Assembly: GCA_017454565.1 (NCBI GenBank) | Contig: JAFTCS010000257.1 | Span: 1 to 8,588 of the forward strand | Reading direction: 5' to 3' | DNA: 8,588 nt | Source of the DNA: Clostridia bacterium | GTDB lineage: Bacteria; Bacillota; Clostridia; Oscillospirales; Acutalibacteraceae | Shown: positions 1-5,521 of the stretch, one piece after another | How the letters are laid out: every line of letters starts with the position of its first letter | Numbering within the stretch: the stretch's first letter is position 1 | The notes under the pieces: generated by a model | What the model was told of the DNA's origin: nothing | The model's database searches: none | Seen by the model: the letters and a program-made list of their open reading frames with translations, nothing else | Program-made: the position numbers and the translations under genes

Positions 1-87
1 AGGTGCCTGCTGCACCGGTGCCTGCGGCTGCTGCGGAGTCTGAGGTCTCTGCTGAGGTGCCTGATCTTTAAATTCGTCAGGGTTTGA
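1..87 (-). pseudogene. In-frame continuation of the zinc-ribbon gene beyond its stop codon
   Basis: Reading the minus strand on from the TAA at 88-90 in the same frame gives 29 sense codons to the window edge. They begin SNPDEFKDQAPQQRP and end QAPVQQAP. The composition matches the tail just before the stop, which contains ASVQQAPQQPQQR. No start codon or ribosome site suits a separate gene here. This is therefore most simply the severed C-terminal part of the upstream gene, or coding sequence read past a sequencing error. CAA to TAA would be a single-base change, but several other one-base ancestors are possible. The true end lies outside the window. Confidence 0.6.
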
Positions 88-150
88 TTACCACTGTCTC
101 TGAGTTCTCTGCTGGGGCTGCTGAGGTGCCTGCTGCACCGATGCCTGTGG
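1..150. repeat. Direct repeat of about 27 bp in the Pro/Gln tail
   Basis: Positions 1-27 and 124-150 agree at 25 of 27 bases. Their offset of 123 bp is exactly 41 codons, so the copies are in frame with each other. They lie on opposite sides of the stop at 88-90, which places the stop inside a repetitive tail. A larger repeat unit may continue to the left of the window, but this cannot be seen here. Confidence 0.55.
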
Positions 151-960
151 CATCTGCTGTACAGGCTGCTGCGGCTCAGGAGCACTTGCAAACTCGGTAA
201 TAGGATCACCATTGCTGGCATATGCCTGCTCGCCGCTGCCGCTCTTCATCTCGGGAAGAGCCTTGTCTACCTCTTCACCCTGTATCGGGGAAAGGGGCAC
301 TGCGGGAGTGTTGGCAATATCCTCCATAGTAACCTCTCTTTCGGGCTGCATGGGAGGAAGTGTCTGTGTAATTTTTTCCTGTGAAAGGGGATCAAGCTTG
401 AAAGCGGGAGTATTTGCTATAGTTTCTACGGATACCGGTCTGTCAAGAGTCATGGGCGGGAGTACGCCTTTACTTCCATCCGGCATATCCGGGAGATTGT
501 CTATATCGTTGACCTTATTTGAAATATCCACCTGAGGTTTTGCAGTAGTTTTCTGCTGGAACTGTGCGAAAATATTGCCGCCCATGCGTCCTGCATTCCG
601 GGCTGCTTCTGCTCTTGCCTGCTGCTCTGCTGCAAGCCTTGCCTGCTCTGCCGCACGAGCCTCGGCTGCCAGTCTGGCTGCTTCTGCTGCGCGGGCCTGC
701 TCTTCCGCTATCCTTGCCTGCTCTGCTGCACGGGCCTCCTCTGCAAGCCTTGCTTCCTCCGCCAGTCTTGCTTCTTCAGCCAGCCTTGCCTCCTCTGCCG
801 CACGAGCCTCTGCAGCAAGCCTTTCTTCTTCGGCAATGCGCTCCTGCTCGATCTGTTCCTTTGATTTTCCTAACTTGATGCTGTAACCGCAGAAAGGATA
901 ATCTTCACCGTTGTTGATTATGTTATTACCGCACCCGGGGCAATTTATCAAGAGTGCCAT
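88..960 (-). CDS. Zinc-ribbon protein with Ala/Glu/Arg-rich helix, tandem repeats and Pro/Gln tail
   Basis: The product is 290 residues. Residues 7-11 form a CPGCG zinc knuckle, but the partner knuckle at 21-25 reads YPFCG, so only C7, C10 and C24 remain of the usual four cysteines. Residues 35-125 are an almost pure Ala/Glu/Arg helix with a six-residue EEARLA-type period, resembling the TolA stalk. Residues 167-200 and 201-234 are two copies of a 34-residue unit beginning LPPM, followed by a third LPEM start. The tail is rich in Pro and Gln and ends RTQRQW before TAA. There is no signal peptide or membrane segment, so it is probably cytoplasmic. The ATG follows GGAGG (971-975 on the complement) at good spacing and has a consensus promoter. 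The frame is open again straight after the stop, so the protein may be truncated or the gene decaying. The function is unknown; the architecture suggests a scaffold or adaptor, which is only inference. Confidence 0.75.
   Translation of the reverse strand: MALLINCPGCGNNIINNGEDYPFCGYSIKLGKSKEQIEQERIAEEERLAAEARAAEEARLAEEARLAEEARLAEEARAAEQARIAEEQARAAEAARLAAEARAAEQARLAAEQQARAEAARNAGRMGGNIFAQFQQKTTAKPQVDISNKVNDIDNLPDMPDGSKGVLPPMTLDRPVSVETIANTPAFKLDPLSQEKITQTLPPMQPEREVTMEDIANTPAVPLSPIQGEEVDKALPEMKSGSGEQAYASNGDPITEFASAPEPQQPVQQMPQASVQQAPQQPQQRTQRQW
259..462 (-). repeat. Two tandem 102-bp (34-codon) repeats
   Basis: Within the zinc-ribbon gene, positions 361-462 encode residues 167-200 and positions 259-360 encode residues 201-234. 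Both copies start LPPM, contain T[IM]E/ED-like residues before IANTPA, then a Leu-x-Pro-[LI] step, and end in a short charged stretch. A third LPEM start follows at residues 235-238, and a degenerate LPDM lies at 156-159. The unit is conserved in protein and has exact 34-residue spacing, so it is a real internal duplication. It may be a short linear binding motif; that role is inferred. Confidence 0.75.
586..858 (-). repeat. Low-complexity 18-bp-period tract encoding an Ala/Glu/Arg helix
   Basis: This tract encodes residues 35-125 of the zinc-ribbon protein. A six-codon unit of the EEARLA type recurs, most regularly at residues 56-79, and then drifts into AAEQAR and AAEAAR variants. The hexad spacing does not match a heptad coiled coil and looks more like a long single helix of alternating charge. 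The same DNA creates stop-poor Ser/Ala- and Leu/Pro-rich frames on the plus strand, which are artefacts of composition. Confidence 0.8.
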
Positions 961-1028
961 AGCAAAGTCTCCTCCGTGTTATTATTCTTAGCTAAAATGT
1001 ACAAAGAATACATTTATACTCGTATAAT

Positions 1029-1057
1029 ATTATAATATATATAACATTTATAGTCAA
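1029..1057 (-). promoter_or_regulatory. Sigma-A type promoter of the zinc-ribbon gene
   Basis: On the complement, TTGACT (1052-1057) is followed by a 17-bp spacer and a perfect TATAAT (1029-1034). This is close to the vegetative consensus. Transcription would start near 1022, giving a leader of about 60 nt before the ATG at 960. A strong promoter suggests that the gene is or was well expressed. Confidence 0.8.
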
Positions 1058-1282
1058 TCTTTTATGTGCAAAATAATAATTTTTATCACATTAGCTAAAT
1101 TTTACCATGGTTTTTATCGTAAAATCTCTAAATGGCCGACATGCCGTTTTCTGTGCTTAAAATATGCTGACAAACACGCTATTATTTCTTTTGCTTCGGG
1201 AGAAAAACAGTTATCAGTAATAATAACAAATCGTTATACAATCTGACCATAGAAAATGTTTATTTTTATTGCATTTTACTTG

Positions 1283-1312
1283 TTGACAAAAAGCACACTC
1301 ATACGCTATAAT
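1283..1312 (+). promoter_or_regulatory. Sigma-A type promoter of rpsU
   Basis: A perfect TTGACA (1283-1288) and a perfect TATAAT (1307-1312) are separated by 18 bp. The leader is about 50 nt and includes a small CCCT/AGGG hairpin (1338-1350) just before the ribosome site. The -10 lies in a palindrome, TATAATTATA (1307-1316), flanked by ATAC and GTAT arms. A consensus promoter fits a ribosomal protein gene. Confidence 0.85.
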
Positions 1313-1369
1313 TATACGGTATCGTAATGACACAAACCCCTGCCTTAGGGCGGATGGGAGGGAAAATAA

Positions 1370-1546
1370 ATGGCTGAAATCCGTATCAAAGATAACGAAT
1401 CCCTCGAGAGCGCACTCAGAAGATTCAAGAAGCAGTGTGCAAGAGGCGGTATTATCGCTGAGGTTCGTAAGAGAGAAGCTTATGAAAAGCCTTCTGTAAA
1501 ACGCAAGAAGAAGTCTGAAGCTGCTCGTAAGCGTAAGTACAAGTAA
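1370..1546 (+). CDS. rpsU: 30S ribosomal protein S21
   Basis: The product is 58 residues: it starts MAEIRIKDNESLESALRRFK and ends KRKYK. S21 is a small, basic protein of the 30S subunit that acts near the 3' end of 16S rRNA during initiation. The N-terminal pattern (I-R-x-K-D-N-E-S-L-E-S-A-L-R-R-F-K), the central CARGGIIAEVRKRE block and the Lys/Arg-rich tail are characteristic of bacterial S21. The length is normal for Firmicutes. A GGGAGGG site (1356-1362) precedes the ATG at good spacing. The gene has its own consensus promoter and a terminator-like hairpin downstream, so it can be expressed alone; readthrough into yqeG is possible. Confidence 0.96.
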   Translation: MAEIRIKDNESLESALRRFKKQCARGGIIAEVRKREAYEKPSVKRKKKSEAARKRKYK

Positions 1547-1568
1547 TCTGTAATTGTACACACAATTT

Positions 1569-1639
1569 AAGGATATTTCCGTATATGCACCTGAGTTTGC
1601 TTTGGCAGACTTCTGTTCTGCAGCGGAAATATCTTTTTT
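1569..1639 (+). terminator. Long-loop intrinsic terminator or attenuator after rpsU
   Basis: GATATTTCCG (1572-1581) and CGGAAATATC (1624-1633) form a perfect 10-bp stem, extendable to about 13 pairs with a G-U pair, followed by six T (1634-1639). The loop of 42 nt is unusually long and holds an internal GCAGA/TCTGC stem (1605-1609 with 1617-1621). I see no promoter between this structure and yqeG, whose ribosome site begins about 12 nt after the T-run. Confidence 0.7.
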
Positions 1640-1663
1640 GTTTATGCGGGAAGGAATGATCGG

Positions 1664-2167
1664 ATGAGTCTGTTAATGCCCACAATCGCTCTCAGTAAGG
1701 TAACGGATATTACTCCTGAGATACTAAAAATGCTCGGCACCGATGCGATCTTGCTGGATGTAGACAACACCCTTGCAGCCCCCCACTCCAGGATACCCTA
1801 TAAGGGCGTACAGGAATGGATAGACAAGACCAAGGCATGCGGGATACATATAGTTATCTGCTCAAACAACTACAAAAAACGCATAAAGCCCTTTGCCGAC
1901 AGCGTAGGACTGGACTGTGTGGCCATGAGCCTGAAGCCCTTCCCCTTCGGTTTCAACCGCGCCAAGCGCAAGCTAAAGGAAAAGCCGCAGTCTGTGCTTG
2001 TAGTAGGCGACCAGATATATACGGACGTACTGGGCGCAAATTTAGCGGGAATGAAGTCGATCCTGCTGCTGCCCCGTTCTGCGGAGCACGGCTGGTCTAT
2101 CCGGCTCAGACGAAAAATGGAAAAAGGTAAAAGAAAAAAAATCAAGCTATACGGTGAGGATGAATAA
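1664..2167 (+). CDS. yqeG: YqeG family HAD IIIA-type phosphatase
   Basis: The product is 167 residues and belongs to the haloacid dehalogenase superfamily. Motif I is DVDNTL with nucleophile D32 and acid D34, motif II is S67 in CSNN, motif III is K91 in LKP, and motif IV is GDQIYTD (115-121) with D116 and D121. All catalytic positions are intact, so a magnesium-dependent phosphatase is expected. The physiological substrate of the YqeG family is not established to my knowledge. The C-terminus is strongly basic. The ATG at 1664 follows AAGGA (1651-1655) at 8 nt. It is first in a tight plus-strand run leading to aroQ and the aminopeptidase gene. No promoter of its own was found, so it may rely on readthrough from rpsU. 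Confidence 0.92.
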   Translation: MSLLMPTIALSKVTDITPEILKMLGTDAILLDVDNTLAAPHSRIPYKGVQEWIDKTKACGIHIVICSNNYKKRIKPFADSVGLDCVAMSLKPFPFGFNRAKRKLKEKPQSVLVVGDQIYTDVLGANLAGMKSILLLPRSAEHGWSIRLRRKMEKGKRKKIKLYGEDE

Positions 2168-2169
2168 AA

Positions 2170-2499
2170 ATGTCAGTAAAGGAAACCGACAGGATAGACG
2201 CTATCGGTATTGAGGAAAGCACCAACACTCTTGTTCTTCTGATAACCGACCCCTATCAGTGGGTCGTTCAGGAATTTGAACATCTGAAAGCATTTCAGAC
2301 AAAGATAAACAATTATGTACACTTCATTGAAACCGAGCAGTACAGGGCAAGGTATCCCGAAAGAAGCTTTGACGGTTTCCGGATCGAAGCGGTTTTTAAA
2401 TACCGCTGGAGCGACGCCGGAGAAAGCTTCTTTGCCGCCGGAAAAAAGCAGCTTGCCGAAAGAGGTATCGGCTTTGCCTATACTCTCAGGGAGGAATGA
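2170..2499 (+). CDS. DUF6572-like small protein of unknown function
   Basis: The product is 109 residues. It begins MSVKETDRIDAIGIEES, followed by a hydrophobic strand (TLVLLITD) and a Trp-containing segment (YQWV). It then has an EHLKAFQTKINNYVHFIE helix and an I-x-A-V-F-K-Y-R strand near residues 73-79. This order (IDxIxID, a D-x-x-W segment, a long helix, an I-x-x-x-F-K-Y strand) resembles the DUF6572 family as I remember it. No catalytic motif, signal peptide or membrane segment is visible. It starts 2 nt after yqeG with GAGG (2156-2159) inside the yqeG end, and aroQ begins 3 nt after its stop. It is therefore probably co-translated with these genes. The function is unknown. Confidence 0.8.
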   Translation: MSVKETDRIDAIGIEESTNTLVLLITDPYQWVVQEFEHLKAFQTKINNYVHFIETEQYRARYPERSFDGFRIEAVFKYRWSDAGESFFAAGKKQLAERGIGFAYTLREE

Positions 2500-2502
2500 T
2501 CT

Positions 2503-2934
2503 ATGAAAAAAATACTCTTCATACTCGGCCCGAACCTCAATATGGTGGGCATCCGTGACAGACACGTTTATGGCACGGAAACCGCTGAAAGCATTGAGCA
2601 GGAGGTAAGGGACAGAGCCGCCAGACTTGGTCTTGAGCTTGAGGTTTTCCAGTCCAACCACGAGGGAGACATCGTGGACAAGCTGCACTCTGCTTACGGC
2701 TGCGTTGACGGCATTATGATAAACGCCGGCGCTCTTACCCATTACAGCTATGCTCTGAGGGATGCCATCGAGGCCGTACAGATACCTACCATAGAAACAC
2801 ACATGTCAAATATCTATGCGCGCGAAGAGTTCCGCCACAAGTCGGTGATCTCGGCAGTGTGCAAAGGATGTATTGCAGGCTTTGGCAAAAGGAGCTATTT
2901 TCTTGCACTAGAGGCTTTCGCGGAAATGCTCTGA
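2503..2934 (+). CDS. aroQ: Type II 3-dehydroquinate dehydratase
   Basis: The product is 143 residues, the normal size for the type II enzyme, which converts 3-dehydroquinate to 3-dehydroshikimate in the shikimate pathway of aromatic amino acid synthesis; the family forms dodecamers. It shows the GPNLN motif (9-13), the lid with R18 and catalytic Y23 (VYG), FQSNHEG (49-55), the NAGALTHYS substrate loop (74-82) and ETHMSN (98-103) with the catalytic H100. It also has the AREEFRHKS block (106-114). All key residues are present. The ribosome site GGGAGGA overlaps the end of the preceding gene. In Bacillus the orthologue (yqhS) also sits next to an aminopeptidase P gene and efp, as here. Confidence 0.96.
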   Translation: MKKILFILGPNLNMVGIRDRHVYGTETAESIEQEVRDRAARLGLELEVFQSNHEGDIVDKLHSAYGCVDGIMINAGALTHYSYALRDAIEAVQIPTIETHMSNIYAREEFRHKSVISAVCKGCIAGFGKRSYFLALEAFAEML

Positions 2935-2949
2935 CAAGGAGGCATTTTT

Positions 2950-4026
2950 ATGAACACAAGACTTACGCAGCTTGCCGGTCTGCTGCCCGAAAACGCTGAC
3001 GCTGCCCTTATCATTTCGGAAGCCAACCGCAGGTATTACACTGATTTCGTTTCATCCCTGGGATATCTTTTCGTTACCCGTAACGGCTCCTTTCTGATAG
3101 TCGATTCCCGTTATGAGGAAGCCGCCCGGAATCAGGCTCACTGCTGTGAGATCATACCGATGAAACGGCTCTCGGAAACCATGAAGGAGCTTATCACAGA
3201 CAAGAAACTCCGTCGCATAATGCTGGAAGCCTCTGCCTTTACTCTGGCCGAAGCCGACACCGTTGAAAAAATATTCACCGACGCAGGCGCTGCCGCCATT
3301 AAAACAGGTGATCTTGACAAGCTCATCAGCAAAATGAGGATAATCAAGACCTCTGCCGAGATAGGAAAAATGCGCAGGGCACAGAGTATCACCGAGGACG
3401 CCTTCATGCAGACCATAAAGCTTATAAAAGAAGGCGTTACAGAAAAGGAGCTTGCTCTTGAGCTTGAATTCCGCATGAGAAGGTCGGGAGCTGAAAGCGT
3501 ATCCTTTGACCTTATTGTTCTTACCGGCAGCAAAACCTCTATGCCCCACGGCGTACCCGGCTTTAATACGGTAAGATACGGCGATTTCGTGCTGTTTGAC
3601 ATAGGCGCCACATACGAGGGCTACCACAGCGACATGACAAGAACAGTTGCTCTCGGCAAAGTCAGCAGCAGCTCCCGCAGAATATACGAAACCGTCCGAA
3701 AAGCCCAGCAGAACGCTCTTGATGCTGTCCGTGCCGGAGTAAGATGCTGTGATGTGGACTCGAAAGCGCGTTCCTATATCAACGCAGCCGGCTATGAGGG
3801 CATGTTCGGTCATTCCACAGGTCACGGCGTGGGAATTGAGATACATGAAGCGCCAAGCGTTTCACCCGCAAATGATTTCATTCTCCGCAGCGGCATGGTC
3901 ATCACCGTTGAACCGGGCATTTATGTTCCTGGAAAATGCGGTGTGCGCATAGAGGACATGGTGGTAGTCTCCACCGACGGATACATCAACCTTGCCTCAC
4001 TGCCCAAGGAGCTTATAGAACTATGA
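2950..4026 (+). CDS. pepP: Aminopeptidase P family (M24B) Xaa-Pro peptidase
   Basis: The product is 358 residues. The family removes the N-terminal residue from peptides with proline in second position, or splits Xaa-Pro dipeptides. Residues 1-130 form the creatinase-type N-terminal domain and 140-350 the pita-bread catalytic domain. The dinuclear metal ligands are visible: D217 (FDIGA), D228 (YHSDMTRT), H292 (STGHGVG), E321 (VEPGIY) and E335 (RIEDMV). H200 (MPHG) and H299 (IHE) are further conserved histidines. The length is typical of the Bacillus YqhT/PapA type rather than of long E. coli PepP. AAGGAGG (2936-2942) precedes the ATG by 7 nt, and aroQ ends 15 nt upstream. The exact substrate (aminopeptidase P or dipeptidase) cannot be settled from sequence. 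Confidence 0.92.
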   Translation: MNTRLTQLAGLLPENADAALIISEANRRYYTDFVSSLGYLFVTRNGSFLIVDSRYEEAARNQAHCCEIIPMKRLSETMKELITDKKLRRIMLEASAFTLAEADTVEKIFTDAGAAAIKTGDLDKLISKMRIIKTSAEIGKMRRAQSITEDAFMQTIKLIKEGVTEKELALELEFRMRRSGAESVSFDLIVLTGSKTSMPHGVPGFNTVRYGDFVLFDIGATYEGYHSDMTRTVALGKVSSSSRRIYETVRKAQQNALDAVRAGVRCCDVDSKARSYINAAGYEGMFGHSTGHGVGIEIHEAPSVSPANDFILRSGMVITVEPGIYVPGKCGVRIEDMVVVSTDGYINLASLPKELIEL

Positions 4027-4033
4027 AAACACG

Positions 4034-4067
4034 GCCGCCAAGCAGGATTTCCTGTAAGACGGCTTTT
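4034..4067 (+). terminator. Possible intrinsic terminator after the aminopeptidase gene
   Basis: GCCG (4034-4037) pairs with CGGC (4060-4063) and an inner CAGG (4043-4046) pairs with CCTG (4051-4054), separated by an internal loop. Only four T follow before CC. It lies 8 nt after the stop codon and before the efp promoter, where a terminator would be expected. The short T-run and interrupted stem make it modest. Confidence 0.5.
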
Positions 4068-4107
4068 CCATCTTTATAAACACAAATGCAAAACCGTAAA
4101 TTTTTTC

Positions 4108-4136
4108 TTGCAATTTTATAACCTGTATAGTATAAT
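4108..4136 (+). promoter_or_regulatory. Sigma-A type promoter of efp
   Basis: TTGCAA (4108-4113), a 17-bp spacer and a perfect TATAAT (4131-4136) form a strong vegetative promoter. Transcription would begin near 4143, leaving a leader of about 78 nt. The efp and CD1247-type genes would thus have their own transcript separate from the yqeG-aroQ run. Confidence 0.8.
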
Positions 4137-4206
4137 GCTAAGTGTATGCAAGGGCGCTGAATGGATAATGTTCCGATGCAGCCTTTGTTTTGTATTTTTC
4201 TTAATC

Positions 4207-4213
4207 AGGAGGA
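4207..4213 (+). promoter_or_regulatory. Ribosome binding site that fixes the efp start
   Basis: AGGAGGA lies 7 nt before the ATG at 4221. A second in-frame ATG at 4161 would add 20 residues but has only a weak AAGGG upstream, and the added sequence is unlike any EF-P N-terminus. The start at 4221 is therefore chosen. Confidence 0.85.
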
Positions 4214-4220
4214 AGTATTT

Positions 4221-4778
4221 ATGATAACAGCAGGCGATTTCAGAAACGGCGTTACGTTTGATATGGACGGACAGGTCGTTACAATTATTGAGTTCCAGCA
4301 CGTTAAACCCGGCAAGGGCGCAGCTTTCGTCCGTACAAAGATCAAGAACGTCATTACAGGTGCCGTTATTGAAAAAACCTTTAACCCCAACGATAAGTAT
4401 CCTACAGCTTTCATTGAGAGAAAGGATATGGAGTATCTCTACAATGACGGAGATCTCTACTATTTCATGGATATGGAGAGCTATGAGCAGATCCCGATCA
4501 GTGCTTCTGTTCTGGGCGACAACTTCAAGTTCGTAAAAGAGAACATGCAGTGCAAGATCCTCTCCTACAAGGGCAGCGTTTTCGGCGTTGAGCCTCCCAC
4601 ATTCGTTATCCTGACTGTTACTCAGACAGACCCCGGATTCAAGGGCGATACAGCTACCAACGTTACCAAGCCTGCTACTCTTGAAACAGGCGCTGAGATC
4701 AAGGTGCCTCTCTTCATCAACGAGGGCGACCAGATCCAGATCGACACCAGAACAGGCGAGTACATGTCAAGAGCCTGA
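4221..4778 (+). CDS. efp: Translation elongation factor P
   Basis: The product is 185 residues, the standard EF-P length. EF-P binds between the P and E sites and helps the ribosome form peptide bonds at polyproline stretches. The N-terminal KOW-like domain begins MITAGDFRNG, and its loop reads KPGKGAAFVR with K32 at the tip, the residue that is modified in many bacteria. Two OB domains follow (about 65-125 and 130-185), with YMDMESYEQ near 75-83 and the usual C-terminal TGEYMSRA. A Lys rather than Arg at the tip means that an EpmA- or YmfI-type modification is possible, but no modification gene is in the window. It is followed after 30 nt by the CD1247-type gene, apparently on the same transcript. 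Confidence 0.97.
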   Translation: MITAGDFRNGVTFDMDGQVVTIIEFQHVKPGKGAAFVRTKIKNVITGAVIEKTFNPNDKYPTAFIERKDMEYLYNDGDLYYFMDMESYEQIPISASVLGDNFKFVKENMQCKILSYKGSVFGVEPPTFVILTVTQTDPGFKGDTATNVTKPATLETGAEIKVPLFINEGDQIQIDTRTGEYMSRA

Positions 4779-4808
4779 TCCTGTGACCTTACTTCGGAGG
4801 GCAATAGA

Positions 4809-5258
4809 ATGAAAATTACGGAAAAAGCAGCTTATGTAAAGGGTCTTGTAGAAGGCCTGGAGCTTGACCCCAAGGACAAACAGACAAAGGTGTTCAAGGC
4901 ACTTGTTGACCTTGTAAACGAAATGGCTCAGGAGATATCCGAGCTTGAGCAGTGCTACGATGACGTTTGCGACCAGATAGACGCTCTGGATGAAGACCTT
5001 GCAGGCGTTGAGGATGCTCTTTATGAGGACGATGATGACGAGGATGATTTTGACGGCGTTTGCAGCTGCGGCTGTGATGACGCTGCTTATGAGGTAACAT
5101 GCCCCACCTGCGGCACCGTCATTGGTCTTAATGAAGATGATCTCGGACAAGGCGGCATGACCTGCCCCAAGTGCGGAGAGACACTTGAGTTCGACTATGA
5201 TGAGGACGAGCTTGATGATACTGACGACGCCGAAGAGGAAAGCGAAAAGCTTGACTGA
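4809..5258 (+). CDS. CD1247-type acidic zinc-ribbon protein
   Basis: The product is 149 residues. The N-terminal part (1-68), with EKAAYVKGLVEGLELD followed by a helical ALVDLVNEMAQEISELE segment, matches the CD1247 N-terminal domain as known from clostridia. An acidic linker (about 70-82) precedes a CSCGC cluster (85-89). A four-cysteine zinc ribbon follows, with CPTC (98-101) and CPKC (119-122). The tail (129-149) is again nearly all Asp/Glu. There is no membrane segment. The function is unknown to me; a zinc ribbon plus helices and acidic arms suggests a nucleic-acid- or protein-binding accessory factor, which is inference. GGAGGG (4796-4801) gives the start, and it lies directly after efp, with a clear terminator behind it. 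Confidence 0.88.
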   Translation: MKITEKAAYVKGLVEGLELDPKDKQTKVFKALVDLVNEMAQEISELEQCYDDVCDQIDALDEDLAGVEDALYEDDDDEDDFDGVCSCGCDDAAYEVTCPTCGTVIGLNEDDLGQGGMTCPKCGETLEFDYDEDELDDTDDAEEESEKLD

Positions 5259-5274
5259 CAGGTGAGTAGATTTT

Positions 5275-5311
5275 GCGGAATCTTGCAAATGCAGGCAGGA
5301 TTCCGCTTTTT
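5275..5311 (+). terminator. Intrinsic terminator of the efp transcript
   Basis: GCGGAATC (5275-5282) and GATTCCGC (5299-5306) form a perfect 8-bp stem, with a small inner TGC/GCA pairing in the loop, followed directly by five T (5307-5311). It begins 17 nt after the CD1247-type gene ends. Confidence 0.85.
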
Positions 5312-5521
5312 GGTTATGATAACAGGGCGATTCAAAATTATAGTAAACGACATTATTATTTATACTTTGATAAATCATCAGCTGATTGTGCGGGCTTTCC
5401 GGTCGCCCCCACACCCCTTCGGATATCACTCTAAGTAAGAATATTTTTGTCGTCTACTATAATAAACACACTTCTTTAATTGAATAAAAGTATTACTCTG
5501 CGCGGAAAGGAATGACAGCTT
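5312..5521. other. Intergenic region before the site-2 protease gene
   Basis: This gap must hold the promoter of the protease-scpA-scpB run, but no strong one is seen. Candidates are TTATAG (5338-5343), 17 bp, TATACT (5361-5366), and a lone TATAAT (5458-5463) with no fitting -35. A GC-rich imperfect inverted repeat, GTGCGGGC (5388-5395) with GCCCCCAC (5405-5412), stands out in the AT-rich surroundings and has no T-run. Confidence 0.45.

Larger units (their letters stand above)
961..1369. other. Divergent intergenic region between the zinc-ribbon gene and rpsU
   Basis: This AT-rich gap of about 410 bp holds one promoter for each flanking gene, facing outward. The middle (about 1060-1260) has no convincing gene. 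A stop-free frame at 1064-1246 lacks a ribosome site and recognisable protein features. A 7-bp inverted repeat, ATTTTAC at 1099-1105 with GTAAAAT at 1119-1125, is present without a T-run and may be chance in such AT-rich DNA. No tRNA or known riboswitch pattern was recognised. Confidence 0.6.

Noticed and set aside
212..886. Stop-poor plus-strand frames opposite the zinc-ribbon gene (212-535, 564-878, 575-886)
   Set aside because: They arise from the repetitive Ala/Glu/Arg and Pro/Gln codons read on the other strand, and their predicted proteins are low-complexity Ser/Ala or Leu/Pro with no ribosome site.
1064..1246. 60-codon frame in the intergenic region
   Set aside because: There is no Shine-Dalgarno site before the ATG, and the composition is that of AT-rich non-coding DNA with no recognisable motif.
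2173..2802. 209-codon minus-strand frame opposite the DUF6572-like and aroQ genes
   Set aside because: It lies fully antisense to a well supported aroQ and its neighbour, spans their boundary, and encodes no recognisable domain.
3052..3846. 264-codon minus-strand frame opposite the aminopeptidase gene
   Set aside because: The plus-strand gene has all its metal ligands, and the antisense frame is a codon-bias shadow.
4161..4220. 20-codon in-frame extension upstream of efp
   Set aside because: Absence of a stop over 20 codons is not surprising, the SD-like AAGGG is weak, and the conserved EF-P N-terminus with a strong SD begins at 4221.
4767..5429. 220-codon minus-strand frame opposite the CD1247-type gene
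   Set aside because: It is hydrophobic only because it reads Asp/Glu-rich codons in reverse, and it crosses a clear plus-strand terminator.
5448..5454. TTGTCG-like match to a Spo0A box before the site-2 protease gene
   Set aside because: Only the TGTCG core matches; the following bases do not, and a five-base match is expected by chance.
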